Shown here: in pieces, positions 26,965-36,040 of the stretch
How positions within the stretch are numbered: position 1 is the first letter of the stretch
Layout: each line of letters starts with the position of its first letter
Source of the DNA: Paractinoplanes abujensis
GTDB lineage: Bacteria > Actinomycetota > Actinomycetes > Mycobacteriales > Micromonosporaceae
NCBI RefSeq assembly: GCF_014204895.1
Contig: NZ_JACHMF010000001.1
Location: forward strand, 3,286,001-3,350,000
Reading direction: 5' to 3'
Length of the DNA: 64,000 bases
The notes under the pieces: generated by a model
The model's input: only the letters and a program-made list of their open reading frames with translations
Databases searched by the model: none
What the model was told of the DNA's origin: nothing
Program-made: the position numbers and the translations under genes

Positions 26965-28350
26965 TCACCGGCGGAACTGGATCCAGTTGACGTTGACGAA
27001 GTCGTTGGGCTGTCCGCTGGTGAAGGTGAGGAAGACCGTGTGCCGGCCGGACACGTTGGACACGTTGCCGGGCACCGACCGCCAGCTCTGCCAGCCGCCG
27101 GTGTTGCCGAGCGCGAAGCTGCCGATCGGCGCGTTGCTGCGGTTGTCGATGCGCACCTCGACCAGTCCGCTGATGCCGGCCGCGGCCCCCGACGCGACCC
27201 GGGCCACGAAGTCCCGTACGCCGCCCGTGCCGAACTCGACGTTGTTGAACTGCACCCAGTCGCCGCTGCGGACGGCGCCGATGTTCTGGCCGCCCTCGCT
27301 GGCCGTCTCGACGATCACGCCGGACTGCGCGTTGAACGATTCGGCCTGGATCTGCGCGTACGCGTCCCGGACGCCCCCGGGCGGCGGGGTCGTCGGGGGT
27401 GTGGTCGGCGGCGTGGTGCCTCCGCCGCGGGTGTAGACGGCCACGTAGTCGACCAGCATGGGGTGACCGGGCACGGTGGCCGCGGTCGGGGTGCCGAAGC
27501 CGGCCACGCCGTTGGGGAAGCCGCCGCCCATGGCCACGTTGAGCAGGATGTGATAGCCGGCGTGGTTGGTCATGTTGCCCCAGTGCGGCTCGCCGACCTG
27601 GTTCTGGTTGACCGCGTGGAACTGCTGACCGTCCACGTACCAGCGCAGTTGGTTGGGCGAGACGCTGCGATCCCATTCGAAGGCGTACGTGTGGAAGTTG
27701 CCTTGGCAGGTGGAGCCGGGGCAGGCCCGGCTGGCGCCGATGCCGTTGGTCTCGTTGCACGGCCCGCCGGGGTTGACGCCGCAGTGCAGCACGCCCCAGA
27801 CGGAGTTGATGCCGTTGACGTTCTCCATCACGTCGAACTCGCCGATGGCGGGCCAGCTGTAGCGGTCGTTGCGGTACGGCGCGCCGAGCGCCCAGAACGC
27901 GGGCCAGTAGCCGAGGGCCGCGTTGCCGGTGACGTCGGGCATCTGGATGCGGCCCTCCAGGCGCAGCACGCCGCCCGCGGGGGCCTTGAAGTCGGTGCGC
28001 TGGGTCTCGATCCGGGCCGAGGTCCACTGGCCGGAGCCGTTGCGCAGGGGGGTGATGCGCAGGTTGCCCGCGCCGTCGTGGGCGACGTTGCTGGTGCTGT
28101 TGGTGTAGGTCTGGATCTCGCCGGTGCCCCATTGCGGCGGTCCACCGGGGTAGCCGGTGCCGGTGTCGATGATCCAGTTGGCCCCGTTGGGCAGGGTGTT
28201 CGCGGCGCCGGTGAAGTCGTCGGCCCAGACCTGGGTCCAGCCGCTGGGTGGTGGGGGCAGGGCGGCGCTGGCAGCGACGGCCATCACGGCCGAGCCGGCC
28301 AGCGCGACGGTCGCGGTCGCGACGGCCAGGAGACGGGTGCGGATAGTCAT
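26965..28350 (-). CDS. Secreted GH16 endo-beta-1,3-glucanase with C-terminal CBM6
   Basis: A 461-residue modular enzyme: signal peptide (to about residue 30), GH16 catalytic domain with the ExDxxE signature GEFDVME, a TTPPTTPP linker, and a C-terminal CBM6-type module (AYAQIQAESFNAQSGV, GDWVQFNNVEF, FVNVNWIQF). GH16 laminarinases cut beta-1,3(1,4)-glucans of fungal, plant or algal walls; the CBM binds the polymer. A CebR-like box lies about 35 bp before the ATG, pointing to induction by glucan-derived oligosaccharides (inference). Confidence 0.93.
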   Translation of the reverse strand: MTIRTRLLAVATATVALAGSAVMAVAASAALPPPPSGWTQVWADDFTGAANTLPNGANWIIDTGTGYPGGPPQWGTGEIQTYTNSTSNVAHDGAGNLRITPLRNGSGQWTSARIETQRTDFKAPAGGVLRLEGRIQMPDVTGNAALGYWPAFWALGAPYRNDRYSWPAIGEFDVMENVNGINSVWGVLHCGVNPGGPCNETNGIGASRACPGSTCQGNFHTYAFEWDRSVSPNQLRWYVDGQQFHAVNQNQVGEPHWGNMTNHAGYHILLNVAMGGGFPNGVAGFGTPTAATVPGHPMLVDYVAVYTRGGGTTPPTTPPTTPPPGGVRDAYAQIQAESFNAQSGVIVETASEGGQNIGAVRSGDWVQFNNVEFGTGGVRDFVARVASGAAAGISGLVEVRIDNRSNAPIGSFALGNTGGWQSWRSVPGNVSNVSGRHTVFLTFTSGQPNDFVNVNWIQFRR

Positions 28351-28384
28351 GGGCTTGCCCTTCTCGTCGGGCTTCGCACAACTG

Positions 28385-28398
28385 AGGGAGCGCTCTCA
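28385..28398 (-). promoter_or_regulatory. CebR-like operator before the GH16 gene
   Basis: AGGGAGCGCTCTCA matches the streptomycete CebR box TGGGAGCGCTCCCA at 12 of 14 positions and is palindromic at its centre. It sits 35-48 bases upstream of the glucanase start. Compare the better copy at 62621. Confidence 0.6.
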
Positions 28399-28501
28399 GA
28401 GAAGTTTCGAGCGCGTTAAGTGACCGTGTCAAACATGAACGGATGTCGATGTCCGTTCGGGCAATGGGGCCTGGGCCGGCACTCGGGCACAATGCCGCAC
28501 C

Positions 28502-29395
28502 ATGGACTCGCCATTGACCACCGTCGGTCTGCCCGTCGCGCTCGGGATCATCATGCTCGGCCTCGGGCTCGGCCTCACGGTGGCCGACTTCCGGCGGGTC
28601 GTGGCCTATCCCCGGGCCGCCCTGATCGCGCTCGGCTGCCAGGTGCTGCTGCTGCCCGCGCTCTGTTTCGCGCTGGTGGTCGCGCTCGACCTGGCCCCGG
28701 CCCTCGCGGTCGGCATGATGCTGCTGGCGGCGTCACCCGGCGGCACGACGGCCAACCTCTACAGCCACCTCTTCGGCGGGCACGTCGCCCTCAACGTGAC
28801 CCTGACCGCCGTCAACTCGGTGCTCGCGGTGGTCACGCTGCCGATCATCGTCAACCTGTCGGCCGCGCACTTCCTGGACGGCACCGGCTCGATCGGCCTG
28901 CAGTTCGACAAGGTGCTGCAGGTCTTCGCGATCGTGCTGGTGCCGGTGGCGATCGGCATGGCGCTGCGCGCACGGTTCCCGGGCCTGGCCGACCGCTTGG
29001 CCCGTCCGGTCAAGATCGTGTCGATAGTCGTGCTGGTCGCCGTGGTCGCGGGCACGGTGCTCAAGGAACGCGACAACATCGGCGGCTATCTCGTGGCCGT
29101 GGGCGTCGCCGTGCTGATCTTCAACGTGCTCAGCCTGGCCGTCGGCTACGGCGCGCCCCGGCTGGCCGGCGTCGAGCGGCGGGAGTCGATCGCGGTCGGC
29201 ATGGAGATCGGCATCCACAACAGCACGCTGGCCATCGCCATCGCGGTCAGCCCGGCCCTGCTCGACGACACCGAGATGGCGATCCCGGCCGCCGTCTACG
29301 GCATCGTCATGTTCTTCACCGCCGCCGCCTTCGGCTACCTGGTCACCCGGCGACGCGAGCGCCAGGTGGCCGAAGACGGCACCAGGACGGCTTAG
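28502..29395 (+). CDS. Bile acid:sodium symporter (BASS) family transporter
   Basis: A 297-residue protein with about nine hydrophobic segments, the family motifs LLAASPGGTTANLYSHL and EIGIHNSTLAIAI being the two crossing regions that bind sodium and substrate. Bacterial members move diverse organic anions with sodium; the substrate here is unknown. Its TAG stop overlaps the stop of the converging PhyH gene by 3 bases in the sequence TTAG. Confidence 0.88.
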   Translation: MDSPLTTVGLPVALGIIMLGLGLGLTVADFRRVVAYPRAALIALGCQVLLLPALCFALVVALDLAPALAVGMMLLAASPGGTTANLYSHLFGGHVALNVTLTAVNSVLAVVTLPIIVNLSAAHFLDGTGSIGLQFDKVLQVFAIVLVPVAIGMALRARFPGLADRLARPVKIVSIVVLVAVVAGTVLKERDNIGGYLVAVGVAVLIFNVLSLAVGYGAPRLAGVERRESIAVGMEIGIHNSTLAIAIAVSPALLDDTEMAIPAAVYGIVMFFTAAAFGYLVTRRRERQVAEDGTRTA

Positions 29396-30252
29396 GCGCG
29401 GACGCGCTTCTCGGCACCGATCTCGTACGGGATCGGCTCCCAGGCCACGTTCTTACCGACGGTGTCGTCGCCCTCGATCTCGGCGGCCACGTCCCAGATG
29501 TTCAGGCCCGCGTTCTTCGCCTCCTGCCGGGTCTCCTCGTCGTAGACCGAGGCCTTGAACGAGTTGATCAGGTAGGTGCGGGTCTTCATGTACTCGACGT
29601 AGCGGTGGTGGTGCGCGTCGTCGAGGCCCAGCGCGGCGAAGACCGCGACCCGATCGCCGTCGGCCTTGGCCACCCGCCACTTGGGCAGGTTGGGCACATC
29701 CTTGGGCTCGGGGAAGACCCACTTCGGGAACTTGTAGAGCGCGCCGTTGCCGCTGTGGGTGGTGCGCATGCTCCACACGGCGAGGTCACCCGGCCGCGTA
29801 CGGACATAGATGTTCTTGCCGTAGTTGTGGTCGGTCGTGTTGTGCGACTTGGCCCGCAGGTTCAGGCCACCGGTGTGCGAATAGTGGTCCTGCAGGTAGA
29901 TACCGAACCGCAGCAGCGTGTAACGGCCCTTCCAGTCCGGCCCCTTGGGGTCCTTGCGATCCACGTTGTCCTTGTGGAAACCGCGCTGGCTGGAATTGAT
30001 CGTGAACGAGCTGTCCCCCGAATACCAGATGTCGTCGCTGCCCAGAAGCTGCTTGGCCACGCTCACGAAGCGGCCGTCGGTCAGCACGTTACGCATCTTG
30101 GGGTTGGAGAGAAGATCGCCGGGCCCACGGCCGCGCGAGGCCAGAGCGGCCTCCCGGATACGCTGGATCTCGTCGCGCGTGTAGGCATTACGGATAATCT
30201 GGTACCCGTTCTCCCAGAACGCGTTCACGTCGACGTTCAACTCGTTGGCCAT
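29392..30252 (-). CDS. PhyH-family Fe(II)/2-oxoglutarate dioxygenase
   Basis: A 286-residue phytanoyl-CoA dioxygenase-like protein. The iron ligands are visible as HKD (HxD) in RGFHKDNVD and a distal histidine in RTTHSGNG; YTLLRFGIYLQDH matches the strand carrying the 2-oxoglutarate contacts. It should hydroxylate an organic substrate using oxygen; the substrate is unknown. The protein is richer in Lys, Asn and Asp than its neighbours, a possible sign of a separate origin. The ATG has GAGGGAT upstream and is transcribed alone. No biosynthetic genes adjoin it. Confidence 0.85.
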   Translation of the reverse strand: MANELNVDVNAFWENGYQIIRNAYTRDEIQRIREAALASRGRGPGDLLSNPKMRNVLTDGRFVSVAKQLLGSDDIWYSGDSSFTINSSQRGFHKDNVDRKDPKGPDWKGRYTLLRFGIYLQDHYSHTGGLNLRAKSHNTTDHNYGKNIYVRTRPGDLAVWSMRTTHSGNGALYKFPKWVFPEPKDVPNLPKWRVAKADGDRVAVFAALGLDDAHHHRYVEYMKTRTYLINSFKASVYDEETRQEAKNAGLNIWDVAAEIEGDDTVGKNVAWEPIPYEIGAEKRVRA

Positions 30253-30459
30253 TGATCCCTCATCCGCTTGCTCGACGTATTACCGAAGGCAACGAAGCCG
30301 GATTCGGCTCCCCCGTTGCACGCTGTGAAGCTTCGGCGGCCGCCACCCGCCGCACAACGGCCGGTTCGCATAAATCTCGCGATTCCGGGCCCGTGAAACC
30401 GTCGTGAAGCCGAATTGAAGCCACCCGCCGCGGATCAGGACGCGCGACCCACAGGGGCG

Positions 30460-30564
30460 GGACGGAGCCGCGGCCGTGCGGGCGCTTGCCGCGTCGAGGT
30501 GGGCCACCTGGTCCGCGGTGAGCGCCCAGCCGGCGGCGCCGACACTCAGCGCGGGCACGGTCAA
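30460..30564 (-). pseudogene. C-terminal remnant of an aldo/keto reductase
   Basis: The minus strand encodes SVGAAGWALTADQVAHLDAASA, which resembles the last helix region of aldo/keto reductases (GAxxxxLTxEQxxRLDxAS). Nothing of the barrel is found upstream, and the frame runs on into unrelated sequence. The remainder of 30253-30687 shows no gene, so this is best read as a deletion scar. Confidence 0.45.
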
Positions 30565-30687
30565 CCCGGAAGCCCGGGGCCACGTTCTGCAGGCCGCCGC
30601 AGACGCGGTCGCCGAAGGGAGGTCCGACCGGCTCGACCTGGGGGTGTGGCACGGCGGGGCACCGCCGCCGGCACGGCCGAGGAGAGC

Positions 30688-32460
30688 TCAGCAGGCGCGG
30701 TCGAGCAGCGCGCAGTGCCGGCCGTACAGGCCGGCCAGCAGGCTCACCCGGTACAGGTCGTGGTTGAGCTGCTCGACCAGATGCACGCCGACCAGGCGGT
30801 CCAGCTGCTGACGGACGGCTGGCAGGGCCAGCATGGCCACCTCGGCCGCCTGACCCGTGGTGAACGCCTTGGTGGTGTGGGCGGCCAGGCGGCGCATCAG
30901 GTCGGCCGCGTCGGGGTCGAGCCGCCCGTACGACCAGGACAGCGAGCGCGGCAGGTCACCGGACGCGCCGTCCCCGGCGTCCAGCGCGGCCAGCCGGCCC
31001 GCCTCGTCGGACAGCTCGGCGATCCACGACGCGGGCGACACGTGCGGCAGCCGGGCCATCCGCTCGGCCAGGATGCGCAGCGCGAGCGGGGTGCGGTCGC
31101 ACAGCTCGGCCAGCCGGGCCGCCTCCTCGGTGCGCGGGTTGAGGCCGAGCAGGACGGGCGCCTCCGCCGGGTCGAGCCGGGGCACGGTCACCCGCACCGC
31201 GCCGTCGTGCACGACCAGGGCCCGCAGCTGGTTGCGGCTGGTGATCACGGCGACGCCGCCCGCGCCGGGCAACAGCGGGCGCACCTGGTCGGCGTCGAGC
31301 GCGTTGTCCAGCAGAACGGACAGGCGGCGGCCGGCCGTGAGCGTGCGGAAGAGCTGGGCCCGGGCCGCGACCCCGCACGGCTGCGCGGCCTCGGCCACGC
31401 CCAGGTCGTCGAGCAGCACGCCCAGCGCCTCGGCCGGTTCCAGCGGCGGCTCGTCGGCGTAGCCCCGCAGGTCCACATAGAGCTGACCGTCGGCGAACTC
31501 GGCGTCGTTGTCGTGCAGCCAGCGCAGCGCCAGGGCCGACTTGCCGATGCCGGCCGGCCCGTCCAGCACGACGACCGCGGCCTCCTCGTCGCGATGCCAG
31601 TCGAGGGTCGCGAACTCCTCGGCCCGCCCCACGAAGTGCGGCGCTCCGGCCGGCAGCATCCGCGGGACCACGACCGGGGGCGGCGCGACGGGCACCGCAG
31701 CGGTGGTGGCGGCGGCCGGTGACAGCAGCGGGTGGTGGCCGGTGCCGCGCAGGATCTGCTGGTGCACCTCGCGCAGCTCCTCGCCGGGCTCGACGCCCAG
31801 CTCGTCGATGAACCGGTGCGACAACCTCTGATAGGTGCTGAGCGCCTCGGCCTGCCGGCCCTGACGGTACAGCGCGGCCATCAGGTGCACCCAGAACCTC
31901 TCCCGGAACGGGTGCTCGACGGTCAGCCGCCGCAGCTCGGGCACGATGCCGTCGGTGCGGTGCAGCAGCAGGTCGACCTCGATGCGCCGCTCCAGCGCGA
32001 GCAGCCGCCGCTCGTTGAGCGCGGGCAGGTCCATCTCGTGCAGCCACGGTGACGCCACGTCGGCACACGCGGGGCCGCGCCACAGGGCGAGCGCCCGGCC
32101 CAGCAGGCGGGCCTGATCGGTCAGTTCCGGCGCCGCCGCGGCCTCGCCGACGAGCCGGTCGAACACGTGCATGTCCAGTTCGCCGGTTTCGACGAGCAGT
32201 GAGTAACCGGCCGGGCCGGTGACGACCGAACCGGGCCAGGGCAATTCGTGCCGGAGCCGGACGATGTTGGTCTGCACCACGCGGCGCACCGAGTGCGGGG
32301 CGTCCCCGGCCCACATGCGCTGGGCCAGCTGGGCCACGGAGAGCTGCTGGTTGGCGTGCAGCAACAGGGCCGCGAGCATCGTGCGCACCTTGCCCCCGGT
32401 CACCGGCCGCGTCTGCTGCTCGTGCTCCACCAGCAGCGGGCCGAGGATCTGATACCGCAT
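30688..32460 (-). CDS. SARP/AfsR-type regulator with BTAD and NB-ARC domains
   Basis: A 590-residue regulator: N-terminal OmpR-like DNA-binding domain (MRYQILGPLLVE, residues 1-95), BTAD helical domain (about 100-245, ending FIDELGVEPGEELREVHQQIL), then an NB-ARC ATPase with P-loop DGPAGIGKSALAL and a partial winged region. The TPR domain of full-length AfsR is absent. Such proteins activate secondary-metabolism or exoenzyme genes in response to nucleotide binding. ATG 32460 was chosen for its GGGGGAGG spacing. It is divergent from a second NB-ARC gene. Confidence 0.9.
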   Translation of the reverse strand: MRYQILGPLLVEHEQQTRPVTGGKVRTMLAALLLHANQQLSVAQLAQRMWAGDAPHSVRRVVQTNIVRLRHELPWPGSVVTGPAGYSLLVETGELDMHVFDRLVGEAAAAPELTDQARLLGRALALWRGPACADVASPWLHEMDLPALNERRLLALERRIEVDLLLHRTDGIVPELRRLTVEHPFRERFWVHLMAALYRQGRQAEALSTYQRLSHRFIDELGVEPGEELREVHQQILRGTGHHPLLSPAAATTAAVPVAPPPVVVPRMLPAGAPHFVGRAEEFATLDWHRDEEAAVVVLDGPAGIGKSALALRWLHDNDAEFADGQLYVDLRGYADEPPLEPAEALGVLLDDLGVAEAAQPCGVAARAQLFRTLTAGRRLSVLLDNALDADQVRPLLPGAGGVAVITSRNQLRALVVHDGAVRVTVPRLDPAEAPVLLGLNPRTEEAARLAELCDRTPLALRILAERMARLPHVSPASWIAELSDEAGRLAALDAGDGASGDLPRSLSWSYGRLDPDAADLMRRLAAHTTKAFTTGQAAEVAMLALPAVRQQLDRLVGVHLVEQLNHDLYRVSLLAGLYGRHCALLDRAC

Positions 32461-32647
32461 GCCCACCTCCCCCGTGTGACGTCACCGCCCGTAGGGACGC
32501 CAAGCCTCAAGCTTGAGCAGACCGTAGACACCTTGACGCGGCCTCGCCACCCCGCTGCGCCGAACGGCCCCGCCCGGCCCGGCCGTTCGGACGGGAACGA
32601 CGACTATGGTCGGATGCAGGACATCTGGGCGAATCGATGGGGTGACG

Positions 32648-35179
32648 ATGCCGCAGCCGCACGAGCCCCTTCCCGATCCGGCCCGGGCCACCGGCCTGGA
32701 CGACGTGGCCGGGCTGCTGCGGTCGCTGAAGGCGGCGACCGGCGACCCGTCGTACGACGTGATCACCGAACGGGTCAACGCGGCCTGGACGGCGGCCGGG
32801 CGTACGGCGGGGGAACTGACCCACCGCTCGACTGTGGCCGACTGCTTCCGGGCCGGGCGGCGGCGGCTCAACGCCGGGCTCGTGGTGGCCGTCGTGGCCG
32901 CGTTGCACCCCGACCCGGCGTACGGGGAAAGGTGGCGCCAGGCTCTGCGCACGGTCGGCGCCGAGACCGACGCGGTGTCGCAGGTACGGGTGCAGGACAG
33001 CCTGCCGCAGGACCTGCCCGAGTTCACCGGCCGCACCGCCGAGCTCGACCGGCTGCGCGACGCGCTCGGCACCGCCCGGCGCGACGGCGGCGCGGTGGTC
33101 GTCTCGGCTCTCGCGGGCATGGCCGGTGTCGGCAAGACCCAGCTCGCCGTGCACGCGGGTCACCTGCTGATCGCCGAGGACCTGGCCGACCGGGTGCTCT
33201 TCGTCAACCTGCGAGGCTTCCACCCCGACCCCGCACAGCCCCCGGCCGACCCGGCGGCGGTGCTCGACGGCTTCCTGCGCCTGCTCGGCGTCTCCGGTCA
33301 TCGGATCCCGTACGGGCTCGACGACCGCGCGGCGGCGTACCGCGCCCGGCTGGCCGGCTCCCGCACGCTGGTCGTGCTGGACAACGCGGCCACCGCCGAG
33401 CAGGTCCGCCCGCTGCTGCCCGGCACCCCCGGCAGCCTGGCCCTGATCACCAGCCGCCGCACCCTGACCGGCCTCTGGCCCGCCCCCGTGACGCTGGCCG
33501 TGGACGTCTTCACGCCCGCCGAGGCCGAGGCCTTCCTCACGGCGGCGATCGCGCCCCGGCACGCGCGGCCGGACCCGGAGGCGGTGGCCCGCATCGCCGC
33601 CCGCTGCGGCCACCTCCCGCTGGCGCTGAGCCTGGTCGCCGGGCACATCCGGAGCTTCCCGCACTGGTCGCCGGCCGACCACGCCGACCGGCTGGACGAG
33701 CGCCACCGTCACCGGCGCCTCGACACCGGCGTCGAACTGGCCCTCGACCTGTCCTATCGGGACCTCCCCGGCGATCAGCAGCGCCTGCTGGGCCTGGCCG
33801 CGCTGCACCCGGGGCAGGACTTCGACCCGTACGCCGCGGCCGCCCTGCTCGGCACCGACGCGGACACCGCCGCCACCCTGCTCCGGGACCTGCTGCGCGA
33901 TCATCTGCTGCAGGAGACCACGCCGGGGCGGTACACCTTCCACGACCTGGTGCGCGCCTACGCGACCGGACGGGCGCACGACCAGATCGCCCCGGCCGCC
34001 CGTCGCGCCGCGCTGACCAGCCTGTTCGACTACTACCTGGCCACGGCCGGGGCGGCGGTGAGCACGCTGCACCCGGGCGAGTTCCACCCCGCAGCTGCCG
34101 CGCCCGACCTGACCGGCCCGGAGGACGCCCGCACCTGGCTCGACACCGAACGGCCCAACCTCGTCGCCGTCGTGGTCAGCGCGCCCGACCATGCCGTACG
34201 GCTGGCCCGCACCCTGTTGCCCTACCTCAAAGGCGGCCACCACGGCGACGCCCTGACCGTGCACGGGCACGCGCTGCAGGCCGCCCGCGCCGCCGGTGAC
34301 GTGACCGGGCAGGCGTACGCCCTCAACGGCCTCGGCGTCGCCCACCGCCGGCTCGGCGCGCCCAAACGGGCCACCGACGACCTGGAGGAGTCGCTCGACC
34401 TGTTCCGCCGCTCCGGCGACCTGCCCGGGCAGGCGCTGGCCCTGTACGACCTGGCCACGGTCATGCAGTGGGTGGGCGACTATCCGGGTGCGATCGACTG
34501 CAAACAGCAGGCCCTCGAGCTCTACCGCCGGGCCGGCGACCGGGTCGGCGAGGCCAACATGCTCAGCGGCATCGCCCTGGTCCTGGAGCGCGAGGGCCGG
34601 TTCGCCGAGGGGATCGACTACTGCGAACGGGCGCTCGCGCTCGACCGGGAGATCGGCAACCCGGGCGGCGAAGCGCAGGCGCTCAACATCCTCGGCGACA
34701 TCGAGGTGCGGGCGGGCCGGCCCGAGGCAGCCGCCGGCCATCTGCGGCAGGCGCTGGCCCTGTTCCGCCGGCTCGGCAACCGCAACAACGAGGCCGGGGC
34801 GCTGGACAGCCTGGGCATCCTGGCCAACCACCTCGGCCGGCCCGAGGAGGCCATCGGCTGGTTCGAGCCGGCGTTGACCCTGTTCCGCGAACTCGGCAAC
34901 AAGGGCGGCGAGGTCGGGGCGCTCAACGGTCTCGGCGCGGCCGCCCGCGCCGCCGGCCGCCTGAGAAAGGCGATCGCCTACCACGCCGAGGCGCTGGCCA
35001 CCGCTATCGACGTCGACATGCCCGACGAGCAGGCCTTCGCCCATGCCGGCCTGGGCCACGCCCACCGCGCCCGCGGCGACGAGGAACAGGCCCGCGAGCA
35101 CTACCAGGAGGCGCTGAGCCTCTACACCGCCCTGGGCATCCCGGAGGCCGACGAGATCCGGGCCCTGCTGGCGACCTGA
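32648..35179 (+). CDS. NB-ARC/TPR STAND-type signalling protein
   Basis: An 843-residue protein: N-terminal helical domain of about 100 residues (LLRSLKAATGDPSYDVITERV), often seen in place of a helix-turn-helix in actinobacterial STAND proteins; NB-ARC with P-loop AGMAGVGKTQLAVHA and Walker B LVVLDNA; then at least seven TPR units of about 40 residues (GEAQALNILGDIEVRAGR, NEAGALDSLGILANHLGR, GEVGALNGLGAAARAAGR). It is a nucleotide switch sensing protein or ligand through the TPRs. A TATGGT -10 (32605-32610) lies before ATG 32648. It diverges from the SARP gene across about 190 bp. Confidence 0.88.
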   Translation: MPQPHEPLPDPARATGLDDVAGLLRSLKAATGDPSYDVITERVNAAWTAAGRTAGELTHRSTVADCFRAGRRRLNAGLVVAVVAALHPDPAYGERWRQALRTVGAETDAVSQVRVQDSLPQDLPEFTGRTAELDRLRDALGTARRDGGAVVVSALAGMAGVGKTQLAVHAGHLLIAEDLADRVLFVNLRGFHPDPAQPPADPAAVLDGFLRLLGVSGHRIPYGLDDRAAAYRARLAGSRTLVVLDNAATAEQVRPLLPGTPGSLALITSRRTLTGLWPAPVTLAVDVFTPAEAEAFLTAAIAPRHARPDPEAVARIAARCGHLPLALSLVAGHIRSFPHWSPADHADRLDERHRHRRLDTGVELALDLSYRDLPGDQQRLLGLAALHPGQDFDPYAAAALLGTDADTAATLLRDLLRDHLLQETTPGRYTFHDLVRAYATGRAHDQIAPAARRAALTSLFDYYLATAGAAVSTLHPGEFHPAAAAPDLTGPEDARTWLDTERPNLVAVVVSAPDHAVRLARTLLPYLKGGHHGDALTVHGHALQAARAAGDVTGQAYALNGLGVAHRRLGAPKRATDDLEESLDLFRRSGDLPGQALALYDLATVMQWVGDYPGAIDCKQQALELYRRAGDRVGEANMLSGIALVLEREGRFAEGIDYCERALALDREIGNPGGEAQALNILGDIEVRAGRPEAAAGHLRQALALFRRLGNRNNEAGALDSLGILANHLGRPEEAIGWFEPALTLFRELGNKGGEVGALNGLGAAARAAGRLRKAIAYHAEALATAIDVDMPDEQAFAHAGLGHAHRARGDEEQAREHYQEALSLYTALGIPEADEIRALLAT

Positions 35180-35199
35180 TCGACCCGGGCGCCGGCGTG

Positions 35200-35444
35200 G
35201 TCGTTCCGCCGTCCGCCGCGCCCAGCACACCGCCACCGGCTGCGGAATCCGCCCCGCGACCCGTGCCCGAGGCGCCTGCCTGTGCCGCTCAGCCCGCAGG
35301 CGGTAGCGGTCGGCGCCACGGTGTCGGGCACCATCACCTGCACCACGCTTCCGGCCGGCCGCAGCCAGCACCTCCCGCGATACCTTCGTTCTGGCCGACC
35401 GCATCCTCGGCAACGACGGCTACCTGATCGGCCGCGTCGCGTAG
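35200..35444 (+). pseudogene. Frame-shifted remnant of a small secreted protein gene
   Basis: Three frames in turn give protein-like sequence: a Pro/Ala-rich stretch (SAAPSTPPPAAESAPRPVPE), then VAVGATVSGTITCTTLPAG, then RDTFVLADRILGNDGYLIGRVA ending at TAG 35442. A strong hairpin follows the TAG. The pattern suggests an exported protein with a Pro-rich linker and a small beta domain, now broken by two frameshifts. No family can be named. Confidence 0.3.
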
Positions 35445-35459
35445 AAGACGTCCGAGCAA

Positions 35460-35488
35460 GTCCCCGGCCTCCCTACGGGGCCGGGGAC
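35460..35488 (+). terminator. Hairpin terminator after the remnant at 35442
   Basis: GTCCCCGGCC (35460-35469) pairs with GGCCGGGGAC (35479-35488) around a 9-base loop. It follows the remnant stop by 15 bp, which supports that a real gene once ended there. No gene is seen from here to 35735. Confidence 0.7.
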
Positions 35489-35735
35489 CCGGGCCCGCCG
35501 GATCTGGCGTCGCGTCGCGAACCGGTTGAGCCACTGCCACCGCCGCCACCACCCGCTCGGCGAGCAGCGAAGCCGCACTGCCATCACCCGGGAGGCAGCC
35601 CCGAAGTCCTCCGGAGTATCGCGCAACGGCCGCAGACTCCGCGCTTGCTCCCACGCCCGCCTCGGCTGACCGCCATGAGCATGCGCTGAGGGGACAAGAC
35701 CAGTTCCGTTGATGGTGGGTGGATCGGATGCTGAG

Positions 35736-35966
35736 CTAGATGCCGAAGGCGCCCAGCACGCCGGACACGGCCAGGAAGGAGCCGACCAGGACGGCCATCA
35801 CGCGGGAGTAGCCGTAGGTGAAGCGGTACTCCCGGCTTCCCGGCCGCAGCTCGCGGCCGAAGAACGACCGGCTCGACTCGATGCCCGCAGCCGCGAAACG
35901 GCGGTTGGAGACGACGGCCAGTACGCCGGCGACGGCGATCACCACATGCATGATGCGTTCCACCAC
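35736..35966 (-). CDS. Small membrane protein, two hydrophobic segments
   Basis: A 76-residue protein with hydrophobic stretches at about 5-20 (IMHVVIAVAGVLAVV) and 55-75 (VMAVLVGSFLAVSGVLGAFG) joined by a polar loop rich in Arg and Ser. The start may be either of two adjacent GTG codons or the internal ATG five codons later. No family is recognised; the clean two-helix layout and isolated position make it a plausible real gene. Confidence 0.5.
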   Translation of the reverse strand: MVERIMHVVIAVAGVLAVVSNRRFAAAGIESSRSFFGRELRPGSREYRFTYGYSRVMAVLVGSFLAVSGVLGAFGI

Positions 35967-36040
35967 TGTCCCGTACCCGATGGGAGCGCCGATGCAACGC
36001 CGGGCAGCGGACGGGTGTTCGCGCCCTCAAGCGCTAGCGG

